DNA of 64,000 nt from Sphingobacterium sp. UBA7855 (GCA_002500745.1 DLST01000020.1:62001-126000); one strand, 5' to 3'. Shown: positions 51,357-61,106, numbered from the stretch's first letter. Notes: generated by a model not told the origin, from the letters alone. Made by a program: numbers and translations.

Positions 51357-52205
51357 TTATTTTGTTTTGGAATCGGTACCCTTAAAAACTATTGCCTTGG
51401 AAAGGAACGTATCGCGCAAGCCTTTCATCAGATCTTTTGTTGTCTGACTGATGGTATTATTGGCCCACGGATAAGGGGTGGTTGACAAAAGCTCCTTCAC
51501 ATCGACGTTAAAATTGATATTTGAAGTTGTAGTACCGCTGATTTCAATATTTTTATCAAATGTCACTTCTTTCTCAGCACCAGTATACAGATCATTGGAA
51601 CCGATATCCCACAACAAGGTTTTTTTGTTCGGATTGCCATCTGCCCAATAGATATTTCCTTTCAGGTTCAAGAATTTGTAACTTGTAAACCACATCCATC
51701 CGTCATCAAATCCCATTCCGTTCAATACGCCGAGTTCACCCGTCGTCAATGAGAAGTTATCATTATATTTAGGTTCTACGCCAATCGAAAATTTGATACT
51801 TTTATACTGTCCTACCGGAATATTTTTGAGCTGGATTTCTTCTCTTTTTGTTGCGGGGTATACATCATTAGAATGATCAACCACCAATTCATCGGTTTCC
51901 TCTACCAGATAATATGAATTTGGTACCAGGATTTCCTGCCCGGTAGCATTGATCAATTTCACATTGCTTACCCAATAGCGAAATCTGTTAAAATCAAATT
52001 GAAGATTGTAAGTGCCGCTTTCGTTGGTCAGCTTGTAATCATATTTTTTGTTCAGTTCAAAATCCTGATCGCCAAATCTTGTGTCAAAGTTGAGTGTAGC
52101 AGCCCCTTGACTATCGGAATAGATTTCTTTGACAACTTCTTTCTCGCAAGATGAGAAACCAAGACCTGTAACTGCGGTCAATAAAAAGATTAGATTTTTT
52201 TTCAT
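51357..52205 (-). CDS. MbnP-like copper-binding lipoprotein, pair 2
   Basis: 282 residues with lipobox TGLGFSSCEKEV. MbnP features: ATLNFDTRFGDQDFELNKKY, FNRFRYWVSNVKLINATGQE, YYLVEETDELVVDHSNDVYP and the Trp signature DDGWMWFTSYKFLNLKGNIY. It is closer to the orphan copy at 39881 (same YYL(I/V)EET and TSY) than to pair 1. First of a tight run MbnP-MbnH-MbnP-MbnH; a 108-bp gap precedes it, containing a weak TAATTTTA -7-like element, so it may have its own promoter. Confidence 0.9.
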   Translation of the reverse strand: MKKNLIFLLTAVTGLGFSSCEKEVVKEIYSDSQGAATLNFDTRFGDQDFELNKKYDYKLTNESGTYNLQFDFNRFRYWVSNVKLINATGQEILVPNSYYLVEETDELVVDHSNDVYPATKREEIQLKNIPVGQYKSIKFSIGVEPKYNDNFSLTTGELGVLNGMGFDDGWMWFTSYKFLNLKGNIYWADGNPNKKTLLWDIGSNDLYTGAEKEVTFDKNIEISGTTTSNINFNVDVKELLSTTPYPWANNTISQTTKDLMKGLRDTFLSKAIVFKGTDSKTK

Positions 52206-52313
52206 TTTAATAATTTGTTTGATGTGAGTTGTTTGTAAAATTATTGCAAAACTGCCAGCTATTTGGAGTTGAAAAAACAGCCGATTATTACGATAATTCC
52301 ATATTTATAATTA

Positions 52314-53162
52314 CTATTTGATTACCTGAACAAGATATTTGATGTCATCCTGATTCGCTGTCTTACCATCTTTCCACAGTTCAACGATGATTTCCCATTC
52401 TCCGGCCATGGAAAAGTTGACTTCGCCTTCATAGTAGCCATTTCCTATCCCTTCAGCATCCTTATTACCCGAAGAGCCGTGTCCCATAGATGGCATATTT
52501 GTTTTGAGCTTGATGACGTATCCATCAAATGGTGGAAAATTATGGTGCTCCATCTTACTTATCAAAAACTTGATGGGAAGCTGTCCTCGCTTAACCGTGT
52601 CAGGCAGCAGGTTGGATATAAATACGCGACTATCATCCCGGGTACCTGAGCTCATGGTCCGCATTTTCTTTGCTGCTGATACCGGAAGTTTAATGGCCAC
52701 GGTATCTTTTTTATTCTCCCTTTCCAAGAGGGTATACAGATGCCAGCCTGGCCCCATATCCGGGGTATCGGCCATGATAAACACCATTGCCCCCCGGTAC
52801 CAGCCCTCGCCTAAAGCAACAGGATGTTCAAAGGGCCCTCCATGTTTCATCATTCCCATATCCATCTGTGGGTAATAGTCAAGGGATGAACTATTGTAAG
52901 GTTTGCCATCTTTGTCCTTTACCTGTAAATAAACGGTATGATACTTATTGTCCAGTTTAGCATCAGCATAAACTTTAAATGTCAGACCATTGCATGTAGT
53001 ATCAGAGATCGGAATAAGTTCGGATTCGCTGGGAATGGATGGTGCTACGGAATACTTGGCACCAGTATGTTTTTTGGCGTTATTTTCAGACGAACAAGCA
53101 ATCGCCAATAAGGCAATTGAAAATGCTACGGTTAGTTTGAAAATAAGTTTTGATATATTCAT
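52314..53162 (-). CDS. Met/His-containing lipoprotein with two YtkA/FixH-like domains
   Basis: 282 residues with lipobox ALLAIACSSEN. Two beta-sandwich-like halves each show the FixH/YtkA pattern: about 50-160 with YYPQMDMGMMKHGGPFEHPV then GWYRGAMVFIMADTPDMGPG, and about 190-280 with TNMPSMGHGSSGNKDAEGIG then GYYEGEVNFSMAGEWEIIVE. Clusters of Met and His are suited to copper. Such proteins usually accompany cytochrome oxidase copper-site assembly. It lies 21 bp downstream of the SCO gene. Confidence 0.78.
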   Translation of the reverse strand: MNISKLIFKLTVAFSIALLAIACSSENNAKKHTGAKYSVAPSIPSESELIPISDTTCNGLTFKVYADAKLDNKYHTVYLQVKDKDGKPYNSSSLDYYPQMDMGMMKHGGPFEHPVALGEGWYRGAMVFIMADTPDMGPGWHLYTLLERENKKDTVAIKLPVSAAKKMRTMSSGTRDDSRVFISNLLPDTVKRGQLPIKFLISKMEHHNFPPFDGYVIKLKTNMPSMGHGSSGNKDAEGIGNGYYEGEVNFSMAGEWEIIVELWKDGKTANQDDIKYLVQVIK

Positions 53163-53183
53163 TTAATTGATTTTTTATTATCC

Positions 53184-53837
53184 TTAATTCAGTAGAAGCT
53201 GGATATCGGCTATAATTTTTGAAATTGAATCTGTTTTTGTACCATCATACACTGCCCTGACCCGAAAAGCAGTATCTACAAGTGTAAAAGCACCGCTATG
53301 ATCGAATCCTCCCGGAGCATTCGGGTCTTCCTGCGCAAATGAGAAATAACCGCCAGCGCCAGCGAACTTGTACACCGCGGCTTTTGGGCCGTTAAGAAAA
53401 AGCCAATTGGATGGTGCTCCGAGTTCTGCCGCATAACGCTTCAAGACATAGGGGCTGTCGTATTTTGGGTCTACAGTGTGCGATACAATGACAACCCGGG
53501 GTTCATTGGCAAAGTGTTTTGCTATTTGAAGCAAATTACGGGAAGTGACGGGACAGATCGTGGGACAACGCGTGAAAAAGAAATCGGCCAGATAGATTTT
53601 TCCTTTCAATGTATTTTTAGACACGATGTTGCTATCCTGATCTATTAAAGTGAAATCGGGAATTGTATGGTATAGGGTATCTATAACTTCAGTTCCGCTC
53701 CTATCCGTTTTAGTGATCACGCTTTCGCCTAAAATGGGTAAGCGCTCAGAAATGGATAATGGTAAACATGCTATAAATTGGCATGCAATACACGAAAACA
53801 GGGTCACAGATATTCCTAAGCGGAAATATGTGCTCAT
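53184..53837 (-). CDS. SCO1/SenC/PrrC family copper chaperone
   Basis: 217 residues, N-terminal anchor (LGISVTLFSCIACQFIACLP) and a thioredoxin-fold SCO domain. Copper ligands are complete: FFFTRCPTICPVTSRN (CxxxC, near 95) and the His in GGFDHSGAFTLVDT. HTVDPKYDSPYVLKRYAAEL is the usual TVDP segment. SCO proteins deliver copper to CuA-type sites or reduce thiols. Note that no CuA oxidase subunit is seen in the window, so its client may be MbnP or another local copper protein. Confidence 0.92.
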   Translation of the reverse strand: MSTYFRLGISVTLFSCIACQFIACLPLSISERLPILGESVITKTDRSGTEVIDTLYHTIPDFTLIDQDSNIVSKNTLKGKIYLADFFFTRCPTICPVTSRNLLQIAKHFANEPRVVIVSHTVDPKYDSPYVLKRYAAELGAPSNWLFLNGPKAAVYKFAGAGGYFSFAQEDPNAPGGFDHSGAFTLVDTAFRVRAVYDGTKTDSISKIIADIQLLLN

Positions 53838-53917
53838 GATAAGTTGATTTAGTTACTATCTACAATCGGAATTGAAAAAGCTATTGCATTGTATAGCCCA
53901 TCGATTACCGCATGCTA

Positions 53918-54307
53918 TCAAATAATATAAACCAATGGGGGACGGAAAATTGTAAAGGTAGGATTGTAGGTATAATTTTGTTTGTATTCTGGGTATGACA
54001 AATCTATATTATCGTCGCTACTTATGGATGTTATATCAAAAGAAAAATTATGGGAGTTGTCAATAAAGACCACGTCAATAATACGAGATTCAAGATTCTT
54101 TTGTTCTTTTTCTTCATGTTCGCGCATTTTCTTCATCAGTACACATTGACCCCGGCAAGAAAGTGCCTTTTCATTGAAGCGATTCACACATTCATTGCGC
54201 GCGATATAATCTCTATTCAATTCAAATACAGACCATAGCCATACGTTTGAGAAACTCTGTAAGAGCATCAAAGGCAATAAAATCCATATGAATTGTTTCG
54301 CTTTCAT
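53918..54307 (-). CDS. Small CxGxC membrane-anchored protein, proximal copy
   Basis: 129 residues with an N-terminal hydrophobic segment (FIWILLPLMLLQSFSNVWLW). The Cys block is NRDYIARNECVNRFNEKALS then CRGQCVLMKKM (CxGxC), and the C terminus holds FTIFRPPLVYII. Paralogue of the protein at 46430-46816. First gene of the island's minus-strand run, with a good promoter just upstream. Function unknown; position next to SCO suggests copper or disulfide handling. Confidence 0.72.
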   Translation of the reverse strand: MKAKQFIWILLPLMLLQSFSNVWLWSVFELNRDYIARNECVNRFNEKALSCRGQCVLMKKMREHEEKEQKNLESRIIDVVFIDNSHNFSFDITSISSDDNIDLSYPEYKQNYTYNPTFTIFRPPLVYII

Positions 54308-54322
54308 GTTTAGTTAATTCGC

Positions 54323-54353
54323 CAAATATAAAAATGATAGTTGAAATAAGCAA
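54323..54353 (-). promoter_or_regulatory. Promoter of the copper/cytochrome run
   Basis: On the minus strand, TTG (54351-54353), 20 bp, then TATATTTG (54323-54330) matches the Bacteroidota -33/-7 promoter. The -7 element ends 15 bp before the ATG at 54307, so the leader is very short. Confidence 0.6.
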
Positions 54354-54786
54354 CAAGCAAGAAAAATAAATTACTTAACGCATATGCTCACTTTAATATT
54401 TACATCTGTATAACAGTGAGTTAAAAAGGGATGTAACAAATAACAATGATTATGAAACACAACTGTATTTTAATTTTAAAATGTTATCACGACATTTAAA
54501 TCCAACAAAGGGCTATTGTTTCGACTTATTTCGAATGAAATACCCTAAACCAATTATAAATACCATTTATATTATGAAAAATCCAAATCAAGGAATGAGT
54601 ATTGCTGTGCGTCAATTTCATCCATCAGTCCAATTTTTGACAACCTTTGAACATCTACTGCGAGGTGCCAAGCCAAAAATTTCTTTCCTATTCTTTAAAC
54701 GTAACAATTGATTTAAAAACTAGAACGAAATCAATAGTCTTTTTCAAAAGAGAAAAATTGGAACAATAAACTAACCTCTTTAAATT
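54354..54786. other. Intergenic region ahead of the SusC-like gene
   Basis: No credible gene. An ATG at 54481 opens 76 codons, but the product has no signal peptide, TM segment or family pattern and lacks a plausible start context. The stretch must hold the SusC operon promoter; I could not place a clear TAnnTTTG element near the 54787 start. Confidence 0.45.
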
Positions 54787-57700
54787 ATGAAAATTCATTT
54801 ATTAATAATTCTGTATTTGTTCACCTGTCTAGAAGCTTTCAGTCAGAGTACACAGATAACAGGCTCAGTGAAAAATTTGTCAGGTGAGCCGTTGATTGGC
54901 GTTACGGTGGGAATAGAGAATTCCAGTACCGTAACCAAAACAAACAATGATGGCTTCTATACCATAAAGGCTCCAAAAAATGCACACCTTAACTTTTCGA
55001 GCGTAGGTTATCAATCCATTACAGTCGCTATTTCAAATCGTAGAACGATTGACGTTATCCTGCAAGAAGACACCAAGAAAATTGACGAAGTTATTGTAAA
55101 CGTTGGGTATGGTACAATGAAGAAAAGTGACCTTACAGGTGCTGTGTCGTCAATTTCGGCAGAGAGTATACAACAATCTGTACCCACTACAATAGATCAA
55201 GTATTTCAGGGGCGTATAGCGGGGTTACAAATGTCATCCAACTCTGGCCTTCCTGGAGGCGGAAGCTCTGTTCAGATTCGGGGAATTAACTCAATCAACA
55301 GTACCAATGAGCCTATTTACGTTGTAGATGGAGTTATTATGAGTGGACAGACTGGTAATAACGACGTGAATGCACTGGCAGGGATCAATCCGAATGACAT
55401 TGAAAGTATCGAGGTGCTTAAAGATGCATCTGCTTCCGCAATTTATGGTGCTCAGGGTGCAAATGGTGTCATTATAATCACGATGAAAAAGGGTAAAAAT
55501 GCGCGCCCTATCATCAGTTTCAATGCAAAATATGGTCTTGAAGAGCTCCCAAAAAAGATAGAAATGATGAATCTCAGGGAGTATGCCGTACACCACAACG
55601 CGTTTTCCAATGTGCTTGGTTATGGCTTTCGGACTGATTTTGCGCACCCTGAGTATTTAGGTGAAGGAACAAATTGGCAAGATGAGCTCTATCGGGTGGG
55701 AAAACTACAAACGTATGATGTTGCTGTAAGAGGTGGCACCAAGATCTCCAATTATGCAGTATCTGCAGGTTATCTTGATCAAGATGGTATCATATATGGG
55801 GCAGGCTTCAAAAGATTTACTTTCCGACTAAACCAAGAGACCGAATTGCGCCCCTGGCTAAAGATGGGTGCTGTACTGAATGCAAATTATACTAAACAGG
55901 CTACTGCTGTTTCAGCATGGAGTGTTGTAGGAAGCTCCTTGCTCCAAACACCATCTATACCTGTACGCAACGCCGATGGTACATTTGGTGGCCCCTCGTC
56001 GGAGTATGATGCCAATAATCTAGGCTTTGCAAACCCATTGGCGATTGCGCAGCTCAACCAACGTAATCGGACCCAATTCGGAGGAAGAGGTAATTTCTAC
56101 CTGGAATTTAAACCGACGACATGGATGAATTTTAGATCCGAACTCACCGGGGAAGGTAATACAAATAATTATCAGCAGTTTTTGCCGGCTTATACATTCG
56201 GGGCTTCGATTAAATCAAACGCTGAAACGAGACATGAAAAGTCCTTCAATACGTTCTGGTCGCTGAAAAACCTTCTAAATTTTAACAAGGATTTTGGCAC
56301 AAAACATAAGACAACATTTATGCTCGGAAATGAAGTCATTGCCACACGTTATGAATTTTTAATGGGTGAGCGGCAATACGGTTCAAGTGAACTGCCAGGT
56401 TTAGACGCTGGCGACGCGGAATATGATTCGAATGCCGGAAACTCAAACGAAACCAAAAGGGTTTCTTTCCTTGCAAGAGGTACATATAATTATGATGATA
56501 GATATCTTTTTACCGCAACATTTCGCCGTGATGGATCGCATAACTTTGCTAGAGGCCATAGATGGGGAAATTTTCCTTCAGCAGCGCTGGCGTGGCGGGT
56601 ATCCCAGGAGCGGTTCTTCGCTCCTCTGAAAAATACAATCGATGACCTCAAATTTAGAGTGAGCTATGGAGCTGTTGGCAATGCCAATGTTGACGCATTT
56701 GCTTACCAAGCCATTTTGGCCAATGCCCTCACAAATAACTGGGGCATCGGATATTCGACTTCAAATATTCCGAACGAGTTTATAACATGGGAAACAACAA
56801 AGTCATGGAATATAGGTTTAGATCTAAGCTTTTTAAAACGCCGTATCGAACTAGTTTTTGATGCTTACAATAAAATCACAGACGATCTTCTTTTGCGGCT
56901 GTCGTTGCCCTCATTTACCGGAACACGTGGCAATACCCCTGGCTCGGCAGCCCCACCTTATTATAATATTGGTGCAATTCAAAATAAAGGAATTGAGTTT
57001 TCTCTCAATACACATAACGTCAAAAAACCTGATTTTAATTGGCGAAGCGGACTCGTATTTACCCTCAATAGAAATAAGGTAACGCGGATGAATACCAGTA
57101 CAGCAACAATTCAGCAAATTGATTATTCTAATGGAACAAATATCATCACACAAACGATGCAGGGTCGGCCTATTTCGCAATTTTACGGATATAAGCAGAT
57201 TGGCCGAATTAATTCTGCCGCAGACTATTTAAATGACAACGGTAACGGCACCAGTACGGTAATTACAGCAACTTTTAAGAATAGAATTGGAGATATCGTG
57301 AATAATGAAGGTTTAGCAACCTCCACCTATGTAGGCGACATCCTTTATGCAGATCTAAATCAGGACGGGATCATCAACGATGCTGACATGGCATTGATCG
57401 GAAGCCCATTGCCTAAATTTACGTTTGGTCTGAACAATACATTTAATTACAAAAACTTTGATTTCACGCTATTTCTAAACGGATCATTCGGCCATAAGAT
57501 CTTTAATATTCTCCGAACATCTCTAGACAATCCCAGAACGTACAGCAACGTTCGAAAAGGGGTAGCCAATTATGCTCAAATTGGTTACTACGATGGCAAT
57601 GCAGAAAATACAAACGTTTGGAACGCTTATGTGCTACCCGGCTCAGACCCTGAATTAGGCAGAATATCGGTCAGAGACGCTCAAAATAGTATCTTTAGTG

Positions 57701-57966
57701 ATCGTTTTGTAGAAGATGGAACGTTCTTAAGGGTACAGAATATTGCATTGGGTTATCGTTTTCCTACAAAATTCTTATCAAAATATAATATCAATACTAT
57801 TCGGGTATATTCCAATTTACAGAATGTGTTCATCTTCACAAAATATAAAGGCTACACGCCCGAAGTAGGCTCTAGCTCGGGTCAGAGTATGCTTCGCTAC
57901 GGCGTAGACGGTGGATTTGTCCCTTCACCTCGGACGTACACATTGGGTTTAGATATTACTTTTTAA
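54787..57966 (+). CDS. SusC/RagA-family TonB-linked outer-membrane receptor
   Basis: 1059 residues. Signal peptide ending EAFSQS, CarboxypepD_reg-like domain (about 24-105; TGSVKNLSGEPLIGVTVGIE), a plug with the SusC signature (QIRGINSINSTNEPIYVVDG, IESIEVLKDASASAIYGAQG, GVIIITMKKGKN) and a large barrel ending RTYTLGLDITF. There is no N-terminal STN domain, so it does not signal to an anti-sigma factor. It imports a ligand, usually a glycan, under a SusD lid; the susD-like gene follows 11 bp downstream. The substrate cannot be read from the sequence. Confidence 0.94.
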   Translation: MKIHLLIILYLFTCLEAFSQSTQITGSVKNLSGEPLIGVTVGIENSSTVTKTNNDGFYTIKAPKNAHLNFSSVGYQSITVAISNRRTIDVILQEDTKKIDEVIVNVGYGTMKKSDLTGAVSSISAESIQQSVPTTIDQVFQGRIAGLQMSSNSGLPGGGSSVQIRGINSINSTNEPIYVVDGVIMSGQTGNNDVNALAGINPNDIESIEVLKDASASAIYGAQGANGVIIITMKKGKNARPIISFNAKYGLEELPKKIEMMNLREYAVHHNAFSNVLGYGFRTDFAHPEYLGEGTNWQDELYRVGKLQTYDVAVRGGTKISNYAVSAGYLDQDGIIYGAGFKRFTFRLNQETELRPWLKMGAVLNANYTKQATAVSAWSVVGSSLLQTPSIPVRNADGTFGGPSSEYDANNLGFANPLAIAQLNQRNRTQFGGRGNFYLEFKPTTWMNFRSELTGEGNTNNYQQFLPAYTFGASIKSNAETRHEKSFNTFWSLKNLLNFNKDFGTKHKTTFMLGNEVIATRYEFLMGERQYGSSELPGLDAGDAEYDSNAGNSNETKRVSFLARGTYNYDDRYLFTATFRRDGSHNFARGHRWGNFPSAALAWRVSQERFFAPLKNTIDDLKFRVSYGAVGNANVDAFAYQAILANALTNNWGIGYSTSNIPNEFITWETTKSWNIGLDLSFLKRRIELVFDAYNKITDDLLLRLSLPSFTGTRGNTPGSAAPPYYNIGAIQNKGIEFSLNTHNVKKPDFNWRSGLVFTLNRNKVTRMNTSTATIQQIDYSNGTNIITQTMQGRPISQFYGYKQIGRINSAADYLNDNGNGTSTVITATFKNRIGDIVNNEGLATSTYVGDILYADLNQDGIINDADMALIGSPLPKFTFGLNNTFNYKNFDFTLFLNGSFGHKIFNILRTSLDNPRTYSNVRKGVANYAQIGYYDGNAENTNVWNAYVLPGSDPELGRISVRDAQNSIFSDRFVEDGTFLRVQNIALGYRFPTKFLSKYNINTIRVYSNLQNVFIFTKYKGYTPEVGSSSGQSMLRYGVDGGFVPSPRTYTLGLDITF

Positions 57967-57977
57967 TCAATTTGATC

Positions 57978-59744
57978 ATGAAAAAAGCATTTTATTATAT
58001 CTCTTTGGCCTGTGCCGCTTTATTAGGCTTTTCCAGCTGCGAAAAATACCTCGATGTAACATCAGAAACACAGAAACAAGCTAATGAATCGTTTAAAAAT
58101 ATCGCTGACCTCCGTGGTGCCACAGCGTTTCTGTACTGTCGTCCATGGTATACCACCAACACCTCACTTCGGGAAATCACCGAAGCCAGAGCGGGGAATC
58201 TGTATGTCGATGGAGTCACCGGCGAACTGATTACCACGGCTTTGTTCTCTGAAGTTGCCAATTACAATAGCATCGCGAACTCCTGGGCATCACTATATCT
58301 TGTCATTACACAAGCGGATTACATTATCAATGATTATGTAAAGACAGCGATCGCAAATGGTGTAAACGAAACGGAAGCAAAAGCATGTGAAGCTGAAGCC
58401 CGTTTTATGCGTGCAACCGCTTATTGGTATCTTGCCAATCTTTGGCATGATGTGCCTATTATAGACGATCCTAGAAACCATACGTTAAATCCGCTAACTC
58501 CGCCAAATCGCTTTGAAGATGTGGTACAATATGCCATTAATGATCTACTATTTGCGGCCGAACATCTTAAAGATACCGATACAAAAGGTCGGGTCACCAA
58601 AGATAGCGCACGCGGTATGCTGGCGCGGTTGTACCTCATGGCTGCAAATTACGCCATGGGTAATCATTTTTCAGCTGAATATATAAGCAGGAATAATGGC
58701 GGTAGCAACAGCGGATTGGCTGACAATTACTTCGAGCAAGTAAAAAAGCTATGTCAACAAGTAATTGAAGGCGGCTACTACGCTATGTTATCCGATTTTG
58801 AACAATTATGGCGAACGCAGAATAATAATAATTCAGAAACTTTGTTTGGAATTCAATTTATACCGGGTATTACAGAATGGGGATATACAAGTCCATTGAA
58901 CGATCTTGCTTACAACAGAGAATTAACAGGAAACTTGAACGGGGGCGGAGCGATATTCGCCTCTTACGATATGCTAAAGTCTTTCGTTGATGATGGTGCG
59001 TTGGCACGCATGCGTGGAAGTGTAGCAGTACCCGGACAAAATTACAATTACATAGGAACACACTTAAGCGCGGGAAGCTGGACGGTGCCTAGTGGAAAGA
59101 CAAAGGTCAATCTAAAAAAATTCGTCGTCGGAAGCAGTAAAGACACCGATGGTGCCGCCGTTCAGGGCAATACAGGCTTAGTATCGCCCATGCTACGGAT
59201 GGCGGAAATTTATCTCATGTATGCTGAAGCCGCCCTGGGAAAACAGCAACAGACTGCTGATCCGCTTGCGCTAGCTTATTTTAATAAAGTTCGAGAAAGG
59301 GCATTCAGCAAAAATACACAAAATTACGTGGCTACAACAACGGTTACCCGCAATAAATTATTTATGGAAAGGAGACTCGAATTTTTTTATGAAACAATCT
59401 ATTGGACTGATCTTAAAAGGAGATCTTTCTACGACATGGACTGGATCCTTAACCTTCTTAACAACAAGCTGAAAGATAGTGATGCTGAAACTCCATTTAC
59501 TAATTATGCTGCTTGGGCTTACACCTATGATCCTCTGCTCTATCCTTCTGGTAAAGGCTGGACAAATTCTCCTCGCGCGCAAAGTGGGTATAAGCCCCAG
59601 TCAGTGGTACACAATCTGCCCGCAGGATCTTATGTGCACGCAGTGGGCGCAACATCCAATATTTGGTGTTTGCCCTATCCTTCTGCAGATGTAACAACTG
59701 ATCCTGAACTGACCTCAGCTCCAGTAAATTATGACTTTAAATAA
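57978..59744 (+). CDS. SusD/RagB-family nutrient-binding lipoprotein
   Basis: 588 residues from the ATG at 57978 (a TTG six bases earlier is not needed). Lipobox LLGFSSCEKYLDV. The SusD pattern is complete: TEAKACEAEARFMRATAYWY (TPR-like), DVPIIDDPRNHTLN, then MLARLYLMAANYAMGNHFSA, LRMAEIYLMYAEAALGKQQQ and RRLEFFYETIYWTDLKRRSF. It caps the SusC barrel on the cell surface and binds the ligand. Co-transcribed with the SusC-like and SGBP genes. Confidence 0.94.
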   Translation: MKKAFYYISLACAALLGFSSCEKYLDVTSETQKQANESFKNIADLRGATAFLYCRPWYTTNTSLREITEARAGNLYVDGVTGELITTALFSEVANYNSIANSWASLYLVITQADYIINDYVKTAIANGVNETEAKACEAEARFMRATAYWYLANLWHDVPIIDDPRNHTLNPLTPPNRFEDVVQYAINDLLFAAEHLKDTDTKGRVTKDSARGMLARLYLMAANYAMGNHFSAEYISRNNGGSNSGLADNYFEQVKKLCQQVIEGGYYAMLSDFEQLWRTQNNNNSETLFGIQFIPGITEWGYTSPLNDLAYNRELTGNLNGGGAIFASYDMLKSFVDDGALARMRGSVAVPGQNYNYIGTHLSAGSWTVPSGKTKVNLKKFVVGSSKDTDGAAVQGNTGLVSPMLRMAEIYLMYAEAALGKQQQTADPLALAYFNKVRERAFSKNTQNYVATTTVTRNKLFMERRLEFFYETIYWTDLKRRSFYDMDWILNLLNNKLKDSDAETPFTNYAAWAYTYDPLLYPSGKGWTNSPRAQSGYKPQSVVHNLPAGSYVHAVGATSNIWCLPYPSADVTTDPELTSAPVNYDFK

Positions 59745-59750
59745 TTTGAC

Positions 59751-61070
59751 ATGAAAAATTTAAGAATTATATATATATTCATTTTAACGTTGATATGTTA
59801 TAGCTTTTTTTCTTGCAAAAAGGATGTATCTAGCAGCAACATTCAGATTGTGGGTGTCTGGTCACACAGCCGAAATACAGAGAGCTCCCAGATATCTTCC
59901 ATTTTTTTCAACAACTGGATTCGTATTCACGGCAACGGTTTTAACGGGCTGCAACGCGTATATTTTAACGGAATGCAGGTTCCATTTATACCTATTTATG
60001 TGACTAACACAGACATTATTATTAATGTACCAGAGACCGTACCGACAGGGAGTGACGTAAATGACCCAACTCTTTTGCACACGATCAAGCTCGTGACCTC
60101 AGCAGGTCAAGCAAGCTTTGATGGATTTATTTTTCGCGACCCCGATAAAATACCCTCGATCACTGGAGTGTCCTATACAATGCCCTATGCCGGAGATCTC
60201 ATTGAAGTATACGGCAAAAACCTGAAAGAAGCCAGTGCGATAACTTTCCCTGATTCGACAAAAGGCATTATAAAATCTGCCAATGACTCCATTTTACAAG
60301 TGATTGTTCCGGCTAACATCGATAGACAAAAATATGGTCGTGTTACGATTGACATCGATAATGAGCGCTATTCTTCTGCACCTTACATGTTTTTTCAAAA
60401 TGGCGTGTTTCTACGAACGTTCACAGAGGAAGCTATGATTGCCGGAGGAAACAATGGGATCAGAATCTACTCAAATCCATTGGAAATAACTGCACTTACA
60501 GGCCTTCCCCAAAACCCAGAATACGTCATCGCTATACCAGCGACAAAAGTCGATATACCCGTAGCGGCAAATAATGGTATAAGTGGCAACTTCTTTAAGT
60601 TTTACGCCTACAAAGCTTTCAATACATTGATTGCAAAAAATGGGGATATAAAAGGAAATACGTCGATTGAAAATCTCGCCATACAATTTGACCTCTATAT
60701 GCCGTCACCGTGGATATCGGGCGCCATTCCATTTAAAATGAATAAAAATAGAAGTGGTGTAAACTATGCCTACCTCTATAATATCACTCCTTGGGAATGG
60801 AAAAAAGTGATTACAGGAGGTCTTGAGCTAAACCCGTTTAAATTTGAAAATGGGTGGAAAACTATTACGCTTAAGTTTAGCGATTTTCCTACATTAGCCA
60901 TGAGCTCGCTAAAAGACTATTCAACATCGTTGCAAACAAATGGCTTTGAATCACTGGTGGGCTATACGAATTACGATGTCAACGAAGATGGCCATACACC
61001 GCAAGCTGTGAAGAACTTTCAGATGTACCTTGCAAACTTTAGGCTTGTTCCATTGACAAATTTAGAATAA
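59751..61070 (+). CDS. Surface glycan-binding lipoprotein, SGBP-B type
   Basis: 439 residues with lipobox CYSFFSCKKDVSSS. The N-terminal half contains IPT/TIG-like repeats (IRIHGNGFNGLQRVYFNGMQ, PYAGDLIEVYGKNLKEASAI). The C-terminal half, about 215-439, matches the binding domain of SGBP-B proteins, ending in TLKFSDFPTLAMSSLKDYST and NFQMYLANFRLVPL. It starts 6 bp after the SusD-like stop. Such proteins capture polysaccharide at the surface. No glycoside hydrolase lies nearby to name the glycan. Confidence 0.85.
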   Translation: MKNLRIIYIFILTLICYSFFSCKKDVSSSNIQIVGVWSHSRNTESSQISSIFFNNWIRIHGNGFNGLQRVYFNGMQVPFIPIYVTNTDIIINVPETVPTGSDVNDPTLLHTIKLVTSAGQASFDGFIFRDPDKIPSITGVSYTMPYAGDLIEVYGKNLKEASAITFPDSTKGIIKSANDSILQVIVPANIDRQKYGRVTIDIDNERYSSAPYMFFQNGVFLRTFTEEAMIAGGNNGIRIYSNPLEITALTGLPQNPEYVIAIPATKVDIPVAANNGISGNFFKFYAYKAFNTLIAKNGDIKGNTSIENLAIQFDLYMPSPWISGAIPFKMNKNRSGVNYAYLYNITPWEWKKVITGGLELNPFKFENGWKTITLKFSDFPTLAMSSLKDYSTSLQTNGFESLVGYTNYDVNEDGHTPQAVKNFQMYLANFRLVPLTNLE

Positions 61071-61106
61071 AACATCCGTCATATTATCCCTTCCCTTATC
61101 AATCCT

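Noticed and set aside
53184..53837. SCO serving a CuA-type haem-copper oxidase in this island
   Set aside because: No CuA subunit II or haem-copper subunit I gene is present in the window.
54481..54711. 76-codon plus-strand ORF upstream of the SusC-like gene
   Set aside because: No start context, signal, TM segment or family pattern; looks like chance.
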